Assembly (NCBI GenBank): GCA_013368445.1
Contig: JAACJO010000013.1
Coordinates: forward strand, 930,001-994,000
Reading direction: 5' to 3'
DNA: 64,000 nucleotides
From: Leucocoprinus leucothites
Taxonomy: Eukaryota; Basidiomycota; Agaricomycetes; Agaricales; Agaricaceae
Below, piece by piece: positions 44,288 through 56,316 of this stretch. A program made the position numbers and the translations under genes. Below the pieces are notes generated by a model that ran no database searches, was not told the DNA's origin, and saw nothing but the letters and a program-made list of their open reading frames with translations. How positions within the stretch are numbered: the stretch's first letter is position 1; every line of letters starts with the position of its first letter.

Positions 44288-45053
44288 CCGCCGATTCGGT
44301 GACTGTAGCCGCGAGCCCCTCTGCCGATCCCCAGTCCAGTCATCTGAGAAATTACTCCGATAAATTAATTCCACACCCTCATCGGCGGGCGGAATTGAGT
44401 ATAAATGTCGCGGCTCCTGACCCCCAATATTCATGGTTTTGTTGCGTCAAATTTCACTCTGTAATCAATCCTGAAAGGCGCGGCGGAGGTTCTGCCTGGT
44501 TCTTTCCATCACAACTTATCATTTGTTCTTGTTACTTCTCCACGCTCCGTTCAATAGTTTAATGACCGCAGAATTATCTCAGTTTACTCGTTCATAAGAT
44601 ATTTCTCTGATGCGAGGGGTAATGAGGTTTTCACTGTGAGATATGAATCCATTTTGTCCGCCCGACGTTCCACCTTGCGCCATACACATTTCAAACTTGC
44701 ACTGCGATAAATCTAACAATTGAGACTTATCCTTCTTTTCTTGGTAAATTTGACTCTGTGTGAAGTAATATGGAGTAAATACTAGATATACCTCAGTCAT
44801 GGGCCTGGCTTCAGGGCTGAGTACTAATCAGTATAAGATAGTTCTACGAATGAGCGTACAATTGAAATGTCTTAGGGACAAAGACTACTAAGATCGTGTT
44901 ATTATAGTGTTCGCAGAGTTCCCTGACTTAGTACAGACATAACTATTACGTCGAGATATATTCTACCATACTTAGTTATGAAGCCATAGATCTAGGGCAT
45001 GCTTCATCTGAAAAAGAGGGTGCCCTATAAGTGCCTTCGAGAGCTGATGGACA
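44288..45053. other. Intergenic, nothing recognised
   Basis: About 770 AT-rich bases with no supported coding or RNA feature. Confidence 0.35.
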
Positions 45054-45054
45054 C

Positions 45055-45730
45055 TTATGGAAGCGGATCCCAATAAAGGGCGAACACATTTAGATCGGTA
45101 CCTCCCCTCCCATCACCCCCGAGTCCACCTCGAGCACATTTCCCAGCTCCTCCATGGTCACAAAGGAAGGCTGTTCCATGGCTCGTAGCAGGAAAACGTC
45201 CTCTCTTCTCAAAGCCATCATCAGCACGTGGCAACATACTTTGTAGGGCAAACTCACTTTGGTGCAGGGTCAGGACCTCCGAAACACTCTGGTATGACTT
45301 CGTATGCGAGATGTCTCAACGACTGGCCTAAGTCTAATAGCTCCCACCATTTGGCCTTTTTTGCTTCAAACCGCGTAAGATACGGAGACACATAGTCCCG
45401 AAGCGCTTCCTTATCCGTTTCGAGATGGCCATCCTCTTTTAATTTCCACAAGGATTCTGATTGCTCCTTTATCCACTTTGAGTATTTCTCGAATTCGAGG
45501 TTGTAACGAGGCGCAATGGGCATGTGCGGTTCCTCCCCATTAGACGGTGGAATAGGGGATACTTCTAGGGAGAGCGCTCGGCTCTGTGGATGGGGGTTTA
45601 GGGCCCGGGGAAGCATTGACCGTTTTGGCGTGGGCGAAGCGTTAACAACTTCAAGTTGAAGCCATAGGCAAGAAATTAGAAGTAGGCATTGAATAAGGTC
45701 GTAGAAAAGTCGAGCGCGCACGAATTGCAT
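45055..45730 (-). CDS. Small secreted protein of unknown function
   Basis: ATG at 45730 (MQFVRARLFYDLIQCLLLIS) gives a clear signal peptide, with likely cleavage near EVVNASPTP. The mature part has a Pro-rich segment and a helical, Trp/Lys/Glu-rich region (YNLEFEKYSKWIKEQSESLW; RFEAKKAKWWELLDLGQSL) and reaches GGPDPAPK. The first exon ends either at a TGA near 45254 or at the overlapping donor AA|GTGAGT. Splicing to an acceptor near 45180 would add a Gly/Asp-rich tail (GGAGKCARGGLGGDGRGGTD) ending at 45055, but that tail is unverified. I do not recognise a family. Its size and signal peptide are those of a fungal small secreted protein. Confidence 0.5.
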
Positions 45731-46637
45731 TGCCGTGCGTTCTCAAACCAGCTGAGATGCGTTGGGCAAGGGTATGGATAGGAAAGGAGAGGCGCGAAAT
45801 AAACAGTGGAGTAACTATTTGGTTATTATTCAATACTATGCCGCTGATGTCGTACTGCACAGGTCGACCGAAGACGAAACTGTTGTGCGTTTCAGGGTTC
45901 GTGAACACTAAATTTGGAGTCAGCCCAGTAAGTTATTTCGATCTCAAACTAGAATGGTGAATATCTGCCGATAGCAGAGGGAATTGAGGTGATCAGGATG
46001 CATAATACCAGTTAAGTGAGCATTACAGGGTTTTCTTGTCTGCCGTATGGCCCAGCAGCACAAGATGGAAGGGGTTTGGTGGCTAAATTCCGCAGTGATG
46101 TGGTGGCTATGCAGCAGCTACGAAAAAGTTGCCAGCTGGCTGTCATCAGCTCTAGCGACAGCTGATGACATCGCGATCTGATATCATGTGACCGGTAAGA
46201 GTCTGGTGAGATGGGTCATAGTTGTGAAGGACGAAACTGTGAGCATCACGAGCTTATTTATTGGTGAATATAAGTCAGATAAATGACAGAACATTTGAGA
46301 AGACACGATGAAAATTCTGCTATATCATTCAATTCCTCTAGGTTATATTCTTGTCAATTCTTTCTCCTGCGTGGAATGTTGAAGCAATCATCAGTGCTAT
46401 TATTAGTACCTGACAATAAACGTAACGGTTTGATAACGGTTCAACTAGACATTGATTTACTCCATTCAATCCATCATTGTGTTGTCAAGGATGTTGTCCT
46501 CAAACACTAGTGGCAGTATATGTGCAATGGTGATATTCATTGCCAAGAAACTGACGCATTCAATCTGAGCGCCATTTTAAGCCTGGTTATAATATCAATA
46601 CCAAAATCAGATAAAATTGTTTGTATACCGCAATCTT
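45731..46637. other. Intergenic, nothing recognised
   Basis: About 900 bases, AT-rich toward 46240-46640. A small inverted motif AGCTGATGACATC / CTGTCATCAGCT lies near 46138-46170. No gene is supported. Confidence 0.35.
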
Positions 46638-47709
46638 TAATTGATAGCCTTTCTTTTTGGTTTCTCCCATAACCACTGATGTGACCTGACGAACTCTTCC
46701 AATCTCCTCTTCCCAGAGATTTTACTTCCTTCTGAAAACACAGCCTCGTCCGACCCTCGAGCAACACCCGTGTCATATTTCGTCAAGAGCTCCGCATCGT
46801 CTTTCCCGAGCCCAACTATTTTGTAGAGTTTGGCATGCTCGATTGCGCTTTCACGTCTGTGAGTGATTGGGCGATTGAGGATGCGAGAAAAAATGCTAGC
46901 TGCCTGGACTAGATGCGTTAGTTGATTTGAAAATGATATTTATCACCAAGCCCTGAGAGGCATGCGACTGACCTGGTCATACGTGAGAAGTTCTGGCCCA
47001 ACAATGACTTGCTCATTGTTGTAACTTTGCTTGGCTATGAGTGCTTGGCAAGCGACTGGGACAACATCGTCAATTGATATGAATGGCACTTTTCCGTCCT
47101 CCGAGACGCTCGGGATGCAATCATGATCTCGTATAACCGCTCGATAATTTGTCGTGAAGTTTTCTTTGTATTGTGAATTTGCCGCCACGAAAAACATGCA
47201 GAAGACGTCCTCGTTCTTGAGAGGGTTCGAATACACCACTCAGGAGCACAATACTCACCCATAAACCAACTGGGCCGCAAAACACACCAGTCCACCCCAA
47301 GGTTTTCGATGTACTCATGCACCTCCCCAAGACCTGGCTCTCCCTTCCTCGCAGATGTCGCACTAACAAGTACGAACCTCTGAACTCCTTGCTCAATAGC
47401 GATCTCGATGAACGGCTTCATATAATTTAGCATATCAATCGAAATTGGAGCGATCAATAAAATGCGGTCTATTGGTGTTATTTGCTCGTCGAGTTCATCT
47501 CTATGGTACAAGATGTAGTTGAATGGTTTCATAAAGGTCGACCTGTCATGCCAGTCGAACTGCGCGATGTGAAAGTCCTTGAAGGGTGACGAGGACGACT
47601 CGGGTTTCGCGCGTCGAGATGTAATTAGAACGGATTGTCCTATAGATTGGAGGGCTTTTGCGACCGAAAAGCCGAGTCTGCCTGTACCCCCTATTATGAG
47701 AATTGTCAT
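46638..47709 (-). CDS. NmrA-like / ergot-alkaloid-type NAD(P)-dependent reductase
   Basis: Atypical short-chain oxidoreductase with an N-terminal Rossmann fold. ATG at 47709 (MTILIIGGTGRLGFSVAKAL) carries the G-G-T-G-R-L-G dinucleotide motif. It continues with VLITSRRAKPESSSSP, FDWHDRSTFMKPF, IDRILLIAPISIDMLNYMKP, GVQRFVLVSATSARKGEPGL and LGVDWCVLRPSWFM. A second exon has NFTTNYRAVIRDHDCIPSVS and VPFISIDDVVPVACQALI; a third has ILNRPITHRRESAIEHAKLY and the end HQWLWEKPKRKAIN, with TAA at 46638-46640. This layout is that of the fungal festuclavine/agroclavine dehydrogenase-like (EasG) subfamily of NmrA proteins. No other alkaloid gene is nearby, so the substrate is unknown. An upstream in-frame extension exists but begins with a non-ATG codon. 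Confidence 0.75.
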
Positions 47710-48150
47710 GTTCGGGGTTCTTGAAACTGACGGGTTTTGAGAGAATGTAGGTGGTTGTTGCAAAACTGATTTGTCGGTTTTATGATTGTTGGAGCGCGAG
47801 GGTGGCGTAGGGTGGGGCAACTCATGTAGCGAAAGGGTGAGCTCACTAACACTGTCATAGCAAGGGTAGTTCGCATGTAAGACATGAGTGCATTGTCCTG
47901 TATTGGAGCATCTGGTCAATTCGTGGTCACTGGTTGGTGTCAGGTACGCCTTCCCCACACCGCCGAAAATGGACTATGTATAGATTTGAATCCGAAAAGA
48001 ATGATCCGAGATTGTACTAAGAATATTGGTGCTATGACCAGGTGAAATAGAAATTAACACGGAGACGACTGAGATATAGCATAGGAAAAGGTACCAATCC
48101 ATGAGAGAAGAATGCTAGAAAGGATTTTCAATTTTGTAGATAATCCAAAA
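47710..48150. other. Intergenic
   Basis: About 440 bases between the reductase start and the 3' end of the LCB3-like gene on the same strand. Nothing recognised. Confidence 0.35.
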
Positions 48151-50206
48151 TTAGGCCTCAATCCACGACTTGACCCCTAGGCCCATTAAGTTGAATGCCA
48201 GAGGTAGCAATTCCGTCGCAAGAATTGCAATACCTGCGTAAACGATAACCTTCGTTAATACTAGGGAAGAGAGATCAGAATCCTGCAACGTCAAACATGC
48301 ATCCTGAGATTGAGCTACACACCATCAGCATCGTAGTGCTTTACTGGGGCACCCTTGGCTTCTTCATCCTCAACAACAATTTTCACCTGAGTGGTCGCAA
48401 TAGGCTTGTTTATTCCATTTGGTACATGAGCGCCGTTAACGTTCCGCAACTTGATTTCTTTCTCGCCTTTTCCGTTCTTCATCACGCTCCCACTCGCGCC
48501 TTCGTCCATGTTAATCCCCACGCCGACTTGACTTGGCAAATCAATTACACTAGGAATGGGATGTAATACTCCCAAACCCTGCGGCGTGACTGCGAACTCG
48601 CTAGGTACAGACTTGTATTCAGTGGCGGGAGTATAGAAACGTCGATTGGGTAGTTGGAAAGCGCGTGCGAGAAGACGGAAAGTTGGTGGGAGGATGAGAT
48701 GTAGGGCGGATTTGGCGAGTAAGCGCCAGGTAAAGATCACAAGGATGCCTAGTTTTGGAAAAGAAGTCAATACCAAATGTCAACACCAGCCAAAGCAGAA
48801 TTCCCACCTAAAGTCATCTTCAAGGCAGCCACACCCCACCAAATCGCAACGTCATTCCACCCCCGCTCTACTTCTACCCAGCTAGAAGCAGCCGAGTCCC
48901 AAAGCCATCCACTGCCAGGCATGACGACGTGCGGTTGCCATAAATCACCAAACGCTGAATTCATCATCGCCCATCTACCGAGAAGAGCACCGAAGAGAAC
49001 GCTTGCGAATGCAATCGCATCCTCGAAGCAAGGACAATCATCAACAGGCTGAGGATGCTGATTCACGAGCACAGCACATAATATGACGAGGAGGACTGGA
49101 ACTTCCCAGCCGCCCTCCATCGTCCAGTTCCACACCAATTTGTCCAAATTCAAGCCACGACCGATGTGTATCGTGTAACTTGACAAGGGGGATGTAATTG
49201 GGATACCATCCCAGGAATTGTATGCCCACCATATTGCTGTTCCGAGTAGAACACCAACTGCACAATCCGTGAAGGAGTGCATTGCGGTGTATAAACGTCC
49301 AAAGACGATAGAGAAGGTATAGAGTCCTAGCAAAGCGGCGAGAATCGTAAAGGTCGTGGGGGAGATATATGGTATGGTTGATGGTGTGGATGGATATGCG
49401 AGGTCGTAGACCTGGGCGAAAAGAAATAGCGCTATAGAGACACTGTTGGTAGAATGGGTAGACGGGAAACCGTATTCAAGGTGATGAGAGCCCATGGCTT
49501 ATTACAATCATCAGAAAAACAGTAAAATATGGATTGACTTGAAAGTTCTTACTGAGTCGTGTAACAGGGGGAGAAAACGGTCGTGGGGAACAGAATAAAT
49601 CTTTGACAACAGAGGAACAATATACACCCATCGCGAGAACCATAAGCAGGCTGGAAGAGATGCACCGGTTAGCTCTTGCTACAACTGCCAGACATACAGT
49701 ATGGATACGCACCCTCGACCAAGTTCGTTATAACCAAAGAAGAAACATGCCGGTAGAGCCGTCATAAAAAACGTGTGTGTCCCAAGAGACGAAGTGTACA
49801 CAAAGTATGCGTCAAGCCAGGGGGTCCTAATCTTCTCCTATTTCCAACAAGTTAATTCCCTTGGGTTCATGGCACAACCAGAATGATAGCGCACCTGCAT
49901 TTTGGCTACCACCTCTGATTCCCACCGCACCGACTTGACAAGTGTTCGTCTCACAGCGGCCCTCCACTTTGGTAACGTCGCCTCATAGACATCCATTGGT
50001 TGCTTTCCAGGAACGAGGTCTTCTACGGTCAGACCGCTCTTCTCCACTTTTACAGCATGTCCACCGTTAGGTCTTGACGAGTCGAGGGGGCTATGACCGA
50101 GGTCGGGCGCGGGAGAAGCAGCCCGAGAGGAAGCGAGTGAAGGGGGATAGGAGAGAGTAAAATGCGCGCCATTTCTGGCCTGGTCTTGGGTTTCCGCAGC
50201 GGACAT
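48151..50206 (-). CDS. LCB3: Dihydrosphingosine-1-phosphate phosphatase (LCB3/YSR2-like, PAP2 family)
   Basis: ER membrane phosphatase that dephosphorylates long-chain base phosphates. ATG at 50206 (MSAAETQDQARNGAHFTLSY) opens a cytosolic N-terminus. Then come TPWLDAYFVYTSSLGTHTFF and the three PAP2 signatures: KDLFCSPRP (K-x6-RP), YGFPSTHSTNS (P-S-x-H) and GRLYTAMHSFTD (R-x5-H-x3-D), each with its catalytic residues present. Multiple hydrophobic helices follow (FTILAALLGLYTFSIVFG, VPVLLVILCAVLV, AIAFASVLFGALLG). A later exon has LVIFTWRLLAKSALHLILPP. After a donor in GATG|GTGTGT, a last exon, IAILATELLPLAFNLMGLGV, ends at the TAA 48151-48153. About seven introns. Family call is strong; the long-chain-base specificity comes from resemblance. 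Confidence 0.85.
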
Positions 50207-50514
50207 GACGCCTTAGAGATTCAGCAAACCGCCATAGAATATGGAGGACAACAAGAAAACAGAATGGTGGGATCTTCGTCCTGGCGCCCATCAAAAGTGT
50301 TTACCTTGGATACTTTTCCTAATGGGGTTACTTCTCCAAATGTCATCATCTCGACATGAACACAACCAGATGATAACTCTCCGCGCTTATTCTCGAATTA
50401 TGTGACTATTGCAGCAAGTGTTGCTCAGGTAGGTACATGAGAGGCCTCGTTCTCCTTAAATTATCAATCAGAAAACTACACATAAGAAAGTTCTCATTAA
50501 TGCTTTCAACAAGG
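50207..50514. other. Intergenic
   Basis: About 310 bases between the LCB3 start and the 3' end of the PTEN-like gene. Nothing specific seen. Confidence 0.35.
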
Positions 50515-52784
50515 CTAGTTCGCGTATTGATCATTAAATACTACAGGACTGCCTGTGGCTTCACTTCTTTGCGCTTCCTCAGTCATACTGGTGACGGATT
50601 CCTGGTGTACGGCAGGCGGTACGACCCACTCCATCGAAATCTCTGCATCGATAATTCCAGCACCCAAGCCAACCGGAAAATCGATCTCTTTGCGCGTCAA
50701 CCGTATAGTTGTCTTCGTACTCGTCGCAGCTCCACTTTCATCCTGTGGTGAAGAGGACTGTGGCATATGGAAGGTTGGAATCAGCCAGATCCACCCCATG
50801 AAAACCTTGAAAGAAACAGTCAGCGCACTAACGCACGAGATGAGAAGGGTGTGAATGTACCTTGCCCATATACAACTTGATCCTCACTTCGCGCTCGGGG
50901 TCAAGAATCACGCCCTGCTCTGGATGTGTAGGTGCAATCTTTGAGATATCACTTCCTGTTGTTGTGGGGGTTATCGGTCTTGATTCGGTGTCAGACAAGG
51001 CGCGAGTCTCGTCAGCAGGAAGATCGTAAGCCTCTGTTTTGACTTGGTCTGACTGCCCATGTGATTTGGCTTGAATGTCGTCTTTAATACCTTTCCACCG
51101 AGCATGACTCAGGGACCGTAGGGTATATGTCCGGATCTTCTCCTCCTGGAGAGACGATATCAGTAAACAGCCACGCAGCCGTAACTTACAACATACCTTA
51201 TCAATCCCCTGCGACACTACCCGAGCTGCCTCTCCAACCTCGCCCAACCTCGCAAAGCAGCGCACCATCTTATGCTTATCCCATTGGCCACTCTCAAATA
51301 TATCAGCCAAATGTTCTTCCCCGCCCTCCTCGCCGATAGCTCGATGATCCGATCCAGGTCGACGAACGCCCAGTTTTCCCGACTCATCTCGAGTGTACCT
51401 TTCCCACTCCTCTAAAGTCTCCACAAATTCATCATCGTAACGTGCTAATGATACCCAAACGTGATTGTGGCTAAAGGCCGTAGCCTGTGCTTCCTGATAA
51501 CTAGACGTAGCGCTGGAGCTGCGTTCAAGAGGTTCAGGTTGGTAGGGCGAGGTCGATGAACTATTTCCCTTGGCTTTGTCAATGATAATATTGGCAGCCT
51601 TGATTAGGCCTAGCTTGACAGTTGAAAGCTCGCGTAGGCGGAGTTTAATCTCGGTTAACCTAACTTGTTTCGGAGACTCAGTTGCAGGAAAACCGAGGGG
51701 AGGAAATTGGGAGGGTGATGGCGTCAAATTCCAAAATCCACGCGGCGCTTCGTATGCGAGACATAGCGCCCAATAATGGAGGAAGCGCCGTTGACTGGGG
51801 ATCGAGACACCCTGCTTCTGTTTCTTCATAGGATCTGTGGGAGCCTTCATCCTCCGAGCAGTATGTAAATCCAGCACTCCTTTCAGAGAGTCTGTGAAGG
51901 ATCGTTCTGAATTGACGTGGGTAGGAGACATAGACCCAGGTGACGTTACGTGAGGAGGCCCTCCCGTCTCTCCAGGATCGAGAATATTCGAAGTGTCAGA
52001 TTCCGATGGGAGCGAAGATGAGACTCGAAGAAGTGGCGAAGCTCTGGTCTGTATAGTGTCCAGTTCTTGCTCCTTTGGCAGCTTTTCCATTGTCTCCTCC
52101 GCGCGCCTCTTTGCCCACTCCTTGGCTGTGTGGCTGCGTTTTAATTTCGGCGGTGTAGGCTTTTCGTCAAGCGATAGAAGGTAAGTGCAGGTCATGGTCC
52201 CCGAACGGCCTTTACCAGCTACAGCCATGGTCAGAAAGTATGAAATTACGAAAGGAAACGAATGTACCCTTGCAGTGTAGAACAGCAACTCTTTCCTGGC
52301 TGCCATCCAGCCATGCTCTCACCTCCCGCGCCACGAGAGGCATAATAGCAAGCGGTGGAGCACTGTAAATTCGTGGCCCACGTCAAACTCACAATAGCTC
52401 GACGTGAATCAGGTCAACTCACTGATGGTCAGGGAATGGGTAACGGCTGACTCTCCCTTCGAACTCGCTTGGGTCATATGAGTTCTCTCCAAGTGGACAG
52501 AAATTGTATATCCAGTAGTTCTCTCCGTGTCGATGGTCGAGGAACTTTTTCACATCTTCACGTCTGTTCCTGTAATACCCTTCGAGTCCTGTAGCAGGAT
52601 ACCCCATAATTATTACGCGGTCTGTCACATATACAAGATCTACATGAAATTCAGATCACAACTTGTCAATGAAAAGTAGTGTATGAGATCCGGGGCAATA
52701 GGACATACCGAGTTCGAGGCTAAGCTCGTCATCTTTGAAACGAGCCTTCTTTCCAGACACAAGTCGCCGAATGTAGTCCGTCAT
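50515..52784 (-). CDS. TEP1: PTEN/TEP1-type phosphatidylinositol 3-phosphatase
   Basis: Dual-specificity-type phosphatase expected to remove the 3-phosphate from phosphoinositides at membranes. ATG at 52784 (MTDYIRRLVSGKKARFKDDE) matches the PTEN N-terminus. It is followed by LDLVYVTDRVIIMGYPATGL, EGYYRNRREDVKKFLDHRHG, YWIYNFCPLGENSYDPSEFE and RVSRYPFPDHHAPPL. The active-site loop HCKAGKGRSG is restored across an intron (AAG G|CT GGT); both lysines typical of PIP3-directed PTEN enzymes are present. A long Ser-rich insert with HYWALCLAYEAPRGFW follows, then the C2-like region (QVRLTEIKLRLRELSTVKLG; REVRIKLYMGK, then VFMGWIWLIPTFHMP after a GTACAT donor; LTRKEIDFPVGLGAGIIDAE). The C2 domain is heavily interrupted by low-complexity insertions. 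The stop is the TAA at about 50515. It is longer than yeast Tep1, as in other basidiomycetes. Confidence 0.85.
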
Positions 52785-53758
52785 GGTGTCTTTGGATGAA
52801 AATGGAAGAGAAGACAAGGATTGGTGCCAGTGTGATCCATGGATTATAAAAGCAGCCGGAGCTGGGGCGGTGAGCAGTTTAAGTTAGCCTTAGGGTGGTG
52901 CATGATGTCAATGTTTGGCATGACGCTCTGGACCAAGCGTCGGTGGCTATACGCTCGCTTTCCGGCGACATCAACAACCGATCAACGAGCAAAGTCAAGC
53001 CTGACATATGTTGTACCAAAGAAAGGCTATTGGGTTTGACCATGACTCTGGTAATTCCATGCATAGCCTTCTTTTTCCCAGTCGATCTATACTCAGTTGA
53101 GGGCGTCAAGGAATCTCGGCTATGTGGCTTCTAACGGGCGATGTCTTTGCAAATGAGCGCTACAGGGTCATTTACAAACTCGGACTTACTGGCTCATCGA
53201 CTTTTTAGCTGACCTACGATGAACCAGGACAGGCATGAAAGCCATGCACACTGATATATCGTCCAAAGACCCAAATCAAGCTGTAGACTTGACTGTGCCT
53301 AAAATGCTTCGAAATCTCCCTCACCACTGGTCCTTGTCTGTCCCGGGTAGTCGAAGACTGCTTTGTCGCTGAAGCCCTGAATGACTTCTTCCGTTTTGTC
53401 ATCTTCCCATTTGCATTTGTCGGACCTAGCATTGCTGCCATGTTAGCCTTTCCTGAAAGAGTGGCTGGCAGCCATCGACTACGGAGTGATCTGGCCCGGA
53501 ATGTAGCCAAACGGAGTCCAGGCAGCAACGACGACACATCTCTTGCATTTCACAGGCTTTGTGCATGGAGATGAACACATATAGTAGCTTTTTTTTCGGC
53601 TACTCATGATTTTATTCAGACATCATCACATCAAATGTCCTCTAGGGATGGGCATCTTGTTTCGAACGTGGCGGATAAGTCAAGAGTCATACACTCAACA
53701 ACATTCTGCTGCCATTTTGCAGGCCCCCAAGAGCTCTACCAGGTACATATTGTCCAAA
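52785..53758. other. Intergenic with an unexplained plus-strand open frame
   Basis: About 970 bases between two minus-strand genes. A plus-strand frame at about 53290-53573 reads DCFVAEALNDFFRFVIFPFA, then FVGPSIAAMLAFPERV. It has protein-like composition and one hydrophobic stretch, but no ATG near its start, no splice support and no recognised family. It may be a remnant. Confidence 0.3.
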
Positions 53759-55666
53759 TCACATAATAAGACATGGAGTATCTGGATACAACCCCAACTC
53801 TTCGACTTTCTCAACACTGGCCTCCTTTGCGTCAGCTTTCAACTTCTCCCTAGCTTCGAGAGGAAACCAATCTCGCATAAAATTCATGAGAGCCCAATCG
53901 ACATTAGCTGGACAAAATACAAGCGTGTCAGGGAAGTAAGAAGAGAGAGAGAGAGAGATTGGCGCTCACATTGATCTGCAACCAAAACACAAGGGGACCG
54001 ACAAATAGGACAATCACCCTTTCCACGTTTCTGCATTTTGACGAGGCAGCGTAAGCAAAACAGGTGCCCACAATCAAGCCTTATTGGCTTGAACGCAATA
54101 CTTGTACAGATTAAGCAGGAGTAATCGTCCAGATGTGGTACTACCGGAAGCAAGATCTCCGTGATGGCTTGTATAAGAATGCGAGGGAGGGAGAATGAGT
54201 GAACTTGGGATACGAGTGCGAGCTGTGGTGGCGAGCACTCTGACGGTGGTAATGTTGCTACCGGGGGTAGACTGAGAGCTGTTCGTCTTTTGTGCTTTTT
54301 CAATATTTTGCGTACGGCTTCGGCATTGGCGAACTGAAACTGAGGCAACTGTTGGGTAATCCACGAAGTGGAGAGAGAAGAGGAGGGACAACTACCTTCC
54401 TTATATTAAGGATGAAGACATTTAGTTGAATGAACGTCTCGAGTGCTCGACAGCTCTGTTCCAGCTTGAATTTGCCCTTAGCAGTCAACCATCGTTGAGT
54501 GACTTGGCCTTGGAAAAGCTGTAGCCTCCGCTCGCTTTCATCAGCACTCCTATTCTCATCATCGTGACCACGTATACATTGAAAGATTTCAGCCTCCATG
54601 TAGAGTTGAAATATCTCTCTCCATACATACAAGTCGCTCTACCAGCTAAAATATCAGGTAATGTTGGCCCAGATGATATGAAGGTCGTGACGCACGTTAG
54701 ACAAGCTCTTATGATGAACATGGATGGCACCGGCGTGGTCCTTAAGAGGTGACCATGCACGAAAGCTTCTGCCGCGAGCAAACTTAGAATAGCTTGTAGG
54801 GCGGGCTGATTCCCCAATAGTGGTGGAAAGCGTTTTCAAAGCCTCCATAAATTTGTCCTCAACAGACTCAAGATGAGCAGAGATATGGTCGAGAGCGGTG
54901 AGCAGTAACTCAAAGAATTGGCTGTCAGCGCAAAGGGGTATAATGATTTCACGCAACTCTGACTGGGTGTGCGTACTGTATCCCTTGAGCGTGTGGTTCC
55001 TGAAGGAGAATTAGCGAGGAAATCCTTCGTTCTCGGGATAACGTACTCTAAGCCTGCCGTTCCAAGCTTCCATGGTAAGTTTTCTGCCATTGGAAATGTG
55101 TACTGGCTTATCTCGGTAGACATGCCCGAATTTATGTCCTCCGGCTCGGGGGTGCCGTCCCGCAAGCTCGTACTTGTCTCGTTCTGCTGCTCTGCATCTC
55201 TCCCCTGTACACCAAAATATGAGATTACGCTCATGTCCTTCGAAGTTGCAACAGATATTCGAAGTCTGGACTCTATCCTTGACAAATCTCCACTGAGCTC
55301 GTAAACGACTCCTGGGAGCACAGGGTTGCCAATTATAGGAACGGGGTCGGAACATGGCATACGACCACTCGTCGACGGCAGACTAGGAGCACTAGTATCT
55401 TTTGAACTTTCCAACGAGGTATCAAGTTCTCCATCTCGATTATAAAGTAATCTGTGCAGCAAAGTTGGGCTGAGGCCGAGCGTAGAGAGCTCTTTCACAA
55501 TTTGATTGATGACTTTCTTGAGCTAAGGCACTCCTAATTCAGAGGTACAGCTCGCAATAATCTATATCAGCAATGAAGAACTCACATGTCGATACTGGAT
55601 AGAAATGTCCTGAAGTTCCGGAGGTAGGCTCTCTAAGAGCTGAGGGTACGCTTTAGCGAAGTGCAT
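53759..55666 (-). CDS. SPX-RING E3 ubiquitin ligase
   Basis: Phosphate-sensing SPX domain combined with a C3HC4 RING, as in fungal RING-14-type proteins and plant NLA. ATG at 55666 (MHFAKAYPQLLESLPPELQD) and ISIQYRQLKKVINQIVKELS form the SPX N-terminal helices. The rest of SPX is split by a variable insert: LLTALDHISAHLESVEDKF, LQLFQGQVTQRWLTAKGKF, LNVFILNIRK and FQFANAEAVRKILKKHKRRT, with the lysine-rich K-I-L-K-K-H inositol-pyrophosphate-binding surface. The RING follows: DDYSCLICTSIAFKPIRLDC, GHLFCLRC and GDCPICRSPC (all C3HC4 ligands present). The end is WALMNFMRDWFPLEAREKLK then GLYPDTPCLIM, with TGA at 53759-53761. About six introns. Substrates are unknown; by analogy with NLA it may control phosphate transporters. 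Confidence 0.85.
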
Positions 55667-56316
55667 AGGAAGTGTACTAGTACACAGCAAAGGATTGGGC
55701 GAGTGGGGTATATATTTAACTCTCGATCCAGCGGTCACTTGACTTGATGGTGACAGGACAGACTACCCTCACTTATTTGCCAAGCGCTCGACCTGTCCCC
55801 TAGAGCAGCCTGAAATGGAGAGCTCAGCAGGTGGATCAATCAATTTTTCCAAGATGAGGTACTTAGAGGGGTCCACAAAGGCGGACTAAACCCTTCGAGT
55901 TTGAATTGGACGTTGGTTTGGAGGTGCCTTGATCGGGGCTTGCCAGCAAGGGCCTGTGGTACTTAGAAGGACGAGGGAGGCTGTGGCGTTGACAAAGTAA
56001 CTCACATGGTGGACCTGTTTTAGTCGTTGAGTGCCTAAGTATGCTTCGCACCAGCTTCATGTGCCAGCACGACCAAACCATTACCATGAGCTCGTAGGCA
56101 ACACAGTGGCAGTTTGTTAAGGTAATATTGAATGGCAAACAACTTGGGGTACATCTTTTGTTGACGTTTCAGCATGCAATGGGTTAAAAATCACCTTGAT
56201 CGCGGCCTTAGAGTTAATTCGTAGTTGAAACGACGTGTTTGTGTACGATAGCCCTGAACTATGTGTATTGGTCGTATATACGGGCTTAAAGAAACAGTGT
56301 TTTGATGGAAATATAT
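55667..56316. other. Intergenic
   Basis: About 650 bases between the SPX-RING start and the 3' end of the lyase gene. Nothing recognised. Confidence 0.35.

Noticed and set aside
51127..52184. Plus-strand frames inside the PTEN-like gene
   Set aside because: Shadows of the long minus-strand exon, which carries the recognised protein.
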